Source: Fen-1308 sp035319185
GTDB lineage: Bacteria > Nitrospirota > Thermodesulfovibrionia > Thermodesulfovibrionales > Dissulfurispiraceae
Direction of reading: 5' to 3'
DNA: 26,639 nucleotides
Assembly: GCA_035319185.1 (NCBI GenBank)
Contig: DATHDF010000047.1
Location: 1 to 26,639, forward strand
Below are positions 24,451 through 26,639 of the stretch, in pieces. A program made the position numbers and the translations under genes. The stretch's first letter is position 1. Each line of letters opens with the position of its first letter. The notes under the pieces were generated by a model that was given only the letters and a program-made list of their open reading frames with translations, was not told where the DNA came from and ran no database searches.

Positions 24451-25779
24451 TCAGCCCCGCGAGTTCTGAGCAGCAATCTTTACCTGCCACTCAGCCGCTT
24501 TTCGCAGGATGGCCTCTTCGTCGGCATATAGATGATGCCTGTCGTTTATGAGTTGCCTGCCGCCCACTATTACGCATTCCACATCTGATGCCATGGCCGA
24601 ATACACGATGTGAGAGTAAATGTCGTAAATCGGACTCAGGTGAGGTTTCCTTAAATCGATTGAGACGATGTCCGCCTCCTTACCCTTTTCGAGGCTTCCT
24701 ATTTTATCAGCCAATCCAAGGGCCTGAGCACCCCATCTTGTGGCCATCAAGAGCGCGGTTTTGGAATCGAGCACGGTCGGATCATTCGCCGCAGCCTTGT
24801 GCAGTTTCGCCGCAGTGGACATTTCACTGAGTATATTCTGATCGTTGTTGCTGGCCGCCCCATCAGTTCCCAATGACACATTTACGCCGGCCCTGATCAT
24901 CCTGGGTACCGGCGCTATTCCGGAAGCAAGTTTGAGATTGCTCTCCACGCAGTGGGAGACGGAGACAGACCTTTTGGCAAGCAGGTCTATTTCAAAATCG
25001 TCAAGATGGACGCAGTGGGCTGCTATCAACCTTTCGTCAAGAAAGCCGATCATTTCCAGATACTCCGCCGGACGTTTGCCGTGCCTTGAAACAATATCTT
25101 CGACCTCCCAGAGCGTTTCAGACAGATGCATATGAAGGTTCACGTCGAGCCGCTCGGCAAGCTGCTTCGCCCTTCTCAGTGTTTCCGGCCCGCACGTATG
25201 GGCGCCATGCGGAGCCAGGCATGGATAAATATTGTCGTCGTTATGCCAGTTATTTATGAATCTCTCCGCGTTAGACAGATATTCATCGAGTGTCGAGGCA
25301 GCCACAGTTGGAAAGTCGATAATGCCGGCGCCGAGCATGGCCTTCATGCCGAGGGTTTTCGTGGCCTTGGCCGTGCTGTCGCCGAAAAAATACATGTCAT
25401 TGTAGGTTGTGATCCCGGCCTTAAGCATCTCCAGGCAGGAAAGCTCCGAGGAATCGTATACGAACTCCGGCGTGAGCCATCTTGCCTCGGCCGGCCAGAT
25501 ATGTCTTTCGAGCCATTCCCTTAGGGGCAGGTCATCGGCCAGCCCGCGGAAATAGACCATTGCAGCATGTGAATGCGTGTTTACAAGACCCGGTATCAGC
25601 ACGTTGCCGCCTTTGCGAACCATATTCGATGTTGAATATTTGCGCGCAAGCTCGTCCGCTTTTCCGACATCGACTATGCTGCGGCCCTTTACTGCAACGG
25701 CCCCGCCAGTAATCGCTTCGAGGCCCTCGTTCATTGTCAGGACGTAATCGCCGCAAATGATATAGTCGGCTGTTTGCAC
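24451..25779 (-). CDS. mtaD: 5-methylthioadenosine/S-adenosylhomocysteine deaminase
   Basis: A 442-residue amidohydrolase that deaminates the adenine ring of methylthioadenosine or S-adenosylhomocysteine. The metal site is complete: His69 and His71 in NTHSHAAM, the later histidine in LHMHLSETLWEV, HCVHL, and the Asp in SLGTDGAASNN. The segment LREWLERHIWPAEA, with PEFVYDSSELSCLEMLKAGITTYNDMYFF, is typical of the MtaD/SsnA group. The protein begins with the usual beta-sandwich segment of the family (DYIICGDYVLTMNEGLEAI). The start is GTG 25779, eight bases after the apt stop; the weak AGGA in between suits a coupled gene. It belongs to a salvage operon with apt and mtnP. Related enzymes act on other adenosines or guanine, so substrate preference needs assay, but the context favours MTA/SAH. 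Confidence 0.9.
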   Translation of the reverse strand: MQTADYIICGDYVLTMNEGLEAITGGAVAVKGRSIVDVGKADELARKYSTSNMVRKGGNVLIPGLVNTHSHAAMVYFRGLADDLPLREWLERHIWPAEARWLTPEFVYDSSELSCLEMLKAGITTYNDMYFFGDSTAKATKTLGMKAMLGAGIIDFPTVAASTLDEYLSNAERFINNWHNDDNIYPCLAPHGAHTCGPETLRRAKQLAERLDVNLHMHLSETLWEVEDIVSRHGKRPAEYLEMIGFLDERLIAAHCVHLDDFEIDLLAKRSVSVSHCVESNLKLASGIAPVPRMIRAGVNVSLGTDGAASNNDQNILSEMSTAAKLHKAAANDPTVLDSKTALLMATRWGAQALGLADKIGSLEKGKEADIVSIDLRKPHLSPIYDIYSHIVYSAMASDVECVIVGGRQLINDRHHLYADEEAILRKAAEWQVKIAAQNSRG

Positions 25780-25786
25780 CTTTATC

Positions 25787-26320
25787 CTAATCTCCTTCGA
25801 ACTCTGTAAGGTGAAATACCTTGTATCCCTTGCCGCGCAGCCTAGTTGAGCCGCCGACAGCTGGCAGGTCCACTATGAACGCCATTTCAGTCACTATGCC
25901 GCCGAGCTTTTCTATCAGTGCAGCTGATGCAAGCGCAGTGCCGCCCGTTGCGAGAAGATCGTCGACCAGCAAAACGCGATCCCCTTCCAATATGGCATCT
26001 TTATGTATCTCGATAATGTCGGTCCCGTATTCCAGCTCATACTCGTGGCTTATGGTCTCTGCCGGGAGCTTGCCCTTCTTCCTGATCGGCACAAAGCCTT
26101 TGCCGAGCGTGTAAGAGAGCGCACCGCCAATAATAAACCCTCTGGACTCTATTCCCACTATGATGTCGAAGGAGTCCGCTTTGGGCCTGAAAGACTGTGT
26201 GAATGTATCTATTACGAGCTTGAACCCGACGGGGTCTTTTAGCAGCGTAGTAATGTCCCGGAACATTATGCCTTTCTTCGGATGGTCCGGGATGGTTCTG
26301 ATCTTGGATTTGATCGACAT
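25787..26320 (-). CDS. apt: Adenine phosphoribosyltransferase
   Basis: A 177-residue type I phosphoribosyltransferase that converts adenine and PRPP to AMP. It shows the APRT opening IRTIPDHPKKGIMFRDITTLL, VGIESRGFIIGGAL, the flexible loop PIRKKGKLPAETISHEYELEYG, and the PRPP motif VLLVDDLLATGGTA. Length is standard. Two ATGs lie in tandem (26323 and 26320). GGAGG at 26330-26326 is 2 bases from the first and 5 from the second, so the second is preferred. The start is 9 bases after the mtnP stop codon, with which the ribosome-binding site overlaps. It would use adenine released by MtnP from methylthioadenosine. Confidence 0.95.
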   Translation of the reverse strand: MSIKSKIRTIPDHPKKGIMFRDITTLLKDPVGFKLVIDTFTQSFRPKADSFDIIVGIESRGFIIGGALSYTLGKGFVPIRKKGKLPAETISHEYELEYGTDIIEIHKDAILEGDRVLLVDDLLATGGTALASAALIEKLGGIVTEMAFIVDLPAVGGSTRLRGKGYKVFHLTEFEGD

Positions 26321-26329
26321 CATGGCCTC

Positions 26330-26639
26330 CTATTTAGCGCAATTGCACCCAACGTTTGTGATCCTGGGTATCGTATTCAGCAGCAGCGCCTTTACATTGT
26401 CGGCGTTTTTCTTCATGATGGTCAATATCATGTCCCATGTAACGGGGTCCTCGCCTTCCTTCCAGCAGTCATAGTCTGTCGACATTGCGATGGATTGATA
26501 GCATATGCCGAGCTCACGGGCAAGAATCACTTCAGGCACCGTTGACATATTGATCACATGAGCACCAAGCCGTCTGAACATGTAAGATTCCGCCCTGGTC
26601 GAAAAACGCGGCCCTTCGATTGTCACTACCGTGCCGCCG
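26330..26639 (-). CDS. mtnP: S-methyl-5'-thioadenosine phosphorylase, C-terminal part (cut by window edge)
   Basis: The last 102 residues or so of a trimeric purine nucleoside phosphorylase family member that splits methylthioadenosine into adenine and methylthioribose-1-phosphate. GGTVVTIEGPRFSTRAES is the family's substrate-binding segment (usually GGTY..MEGPQFSTRAES). NMSTVPEVILARE and IAMSTDYDCWKE follow, the latter containing the Asp that separates adenine-specific MTAP from guanine-type PNP. The gene begins beyond the right edge; the GTG at 26626 is internal. It is the first visible gene of the mtnP-apt-mtaD run. The C-terminal CNCAK motif is a common ending in this family. Confidence 0.92.
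   Translation of the reverse strand, partial: GGTVVTIEGPRFSTRAESYMFRRLGAHVINMSTVPEVILARELGICYQSIAMSTDYDCWKEGEDPVTWDMILTIMKKNADNVKALLLNTIPRITNVGCNCAK

Noticed and set aside
1..26639. CRISPR array, insertion sequence, prophage or integrase site
   Set aside because: I saw no regularly spaced repeats, transposase motifs or duplicated att-like sequence next to the tRNA; the tRNA-Ser 3' end is followed directly by the SRP RNA.

Overview
The window is chromosomal and tightly packed, with coding sequence on both strands and no gene-free stretch longer than about 210 bases. It suggests a diderm, anaerobic or respiratory bacterium. It has an outer-membrane beta-barrel protein, a periplasmic or membrane-anchored multihaem cytochrome c, a membrane thioredoxin and a UVR-containing ClpC. 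ClpC is unusual in most Proteobacteria but common in lineages such as Nitrospirota. I would guess a Nitrospirota (Thermodesulfovibrio-like) or neighbouring lineage with low confidence; no rRNA is present to settle it. UGA is an ordinary stop here (for example at the ends of rnr, mutS, ribF and priA).

Layout. 1-1465 (+): the end of an exopolysaccharide cluster, with the C-terminus of an initiating sugar transferase and an EpsL-like outer-membrane protein. 1462-2667 (-): a lone FabF-type ketoacyl synthase. 2785-5721 (+): a RodZ-like protein, then a multihaem cytochrome c whose reading frame is interrupted by a single in-frame UGA followed at once by two perfect hairpins. 5743-12017 (+): rnr, mutS, coaE and ribF, the last three overlapping or nearly so. 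12019-13983 (-): a PriA with intact zinc-binding cysteines but degenerate helicase motifs. 14121-17717 (+): clpC with a strong promoter-like region and terminator, a TlpA/ResA-type thioredoxin and a DUF4416 protein. 17834-20757 (+): tRNA-Ser(GGA), SRP RNA, dnaX, ybaB and recR, in the same order as near the B. subtilis origin. 20963-21613 (+): a Crp/Fnr-family regulator. 21624-24355 (-): a phosphohexomutase and a radical SAM/SPASM protein. 24451-26639 (-): a methylthioadenosine/adenine salvage run of mtnP (cut by the window edge), apt and mtaD.

The most interesting point is the cytochrome. The frame stays open from 3799 to 5721 except for TGA at 4426-4428. The second half has no signal peptide of its own although haem attachment requires export. 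A 7-bp perfect hairpin with a G-led GGC triloop lies 27 nt after the UGA, where a bacterial SECIS element would be. I read it as a probable selenocysteine-containing multihaem cytochrome of about 640 residues; a nonsense mutation or sequencing error is the main alternative. Other points worth checking are the PriA that has lost its ATPase motifs, an A7G slippery site in dnaX that would yield a gamma-like product of about 422 residues, and a 25-bp near-perfect helix enclosing the SRP RNA that looks like a processing stem.
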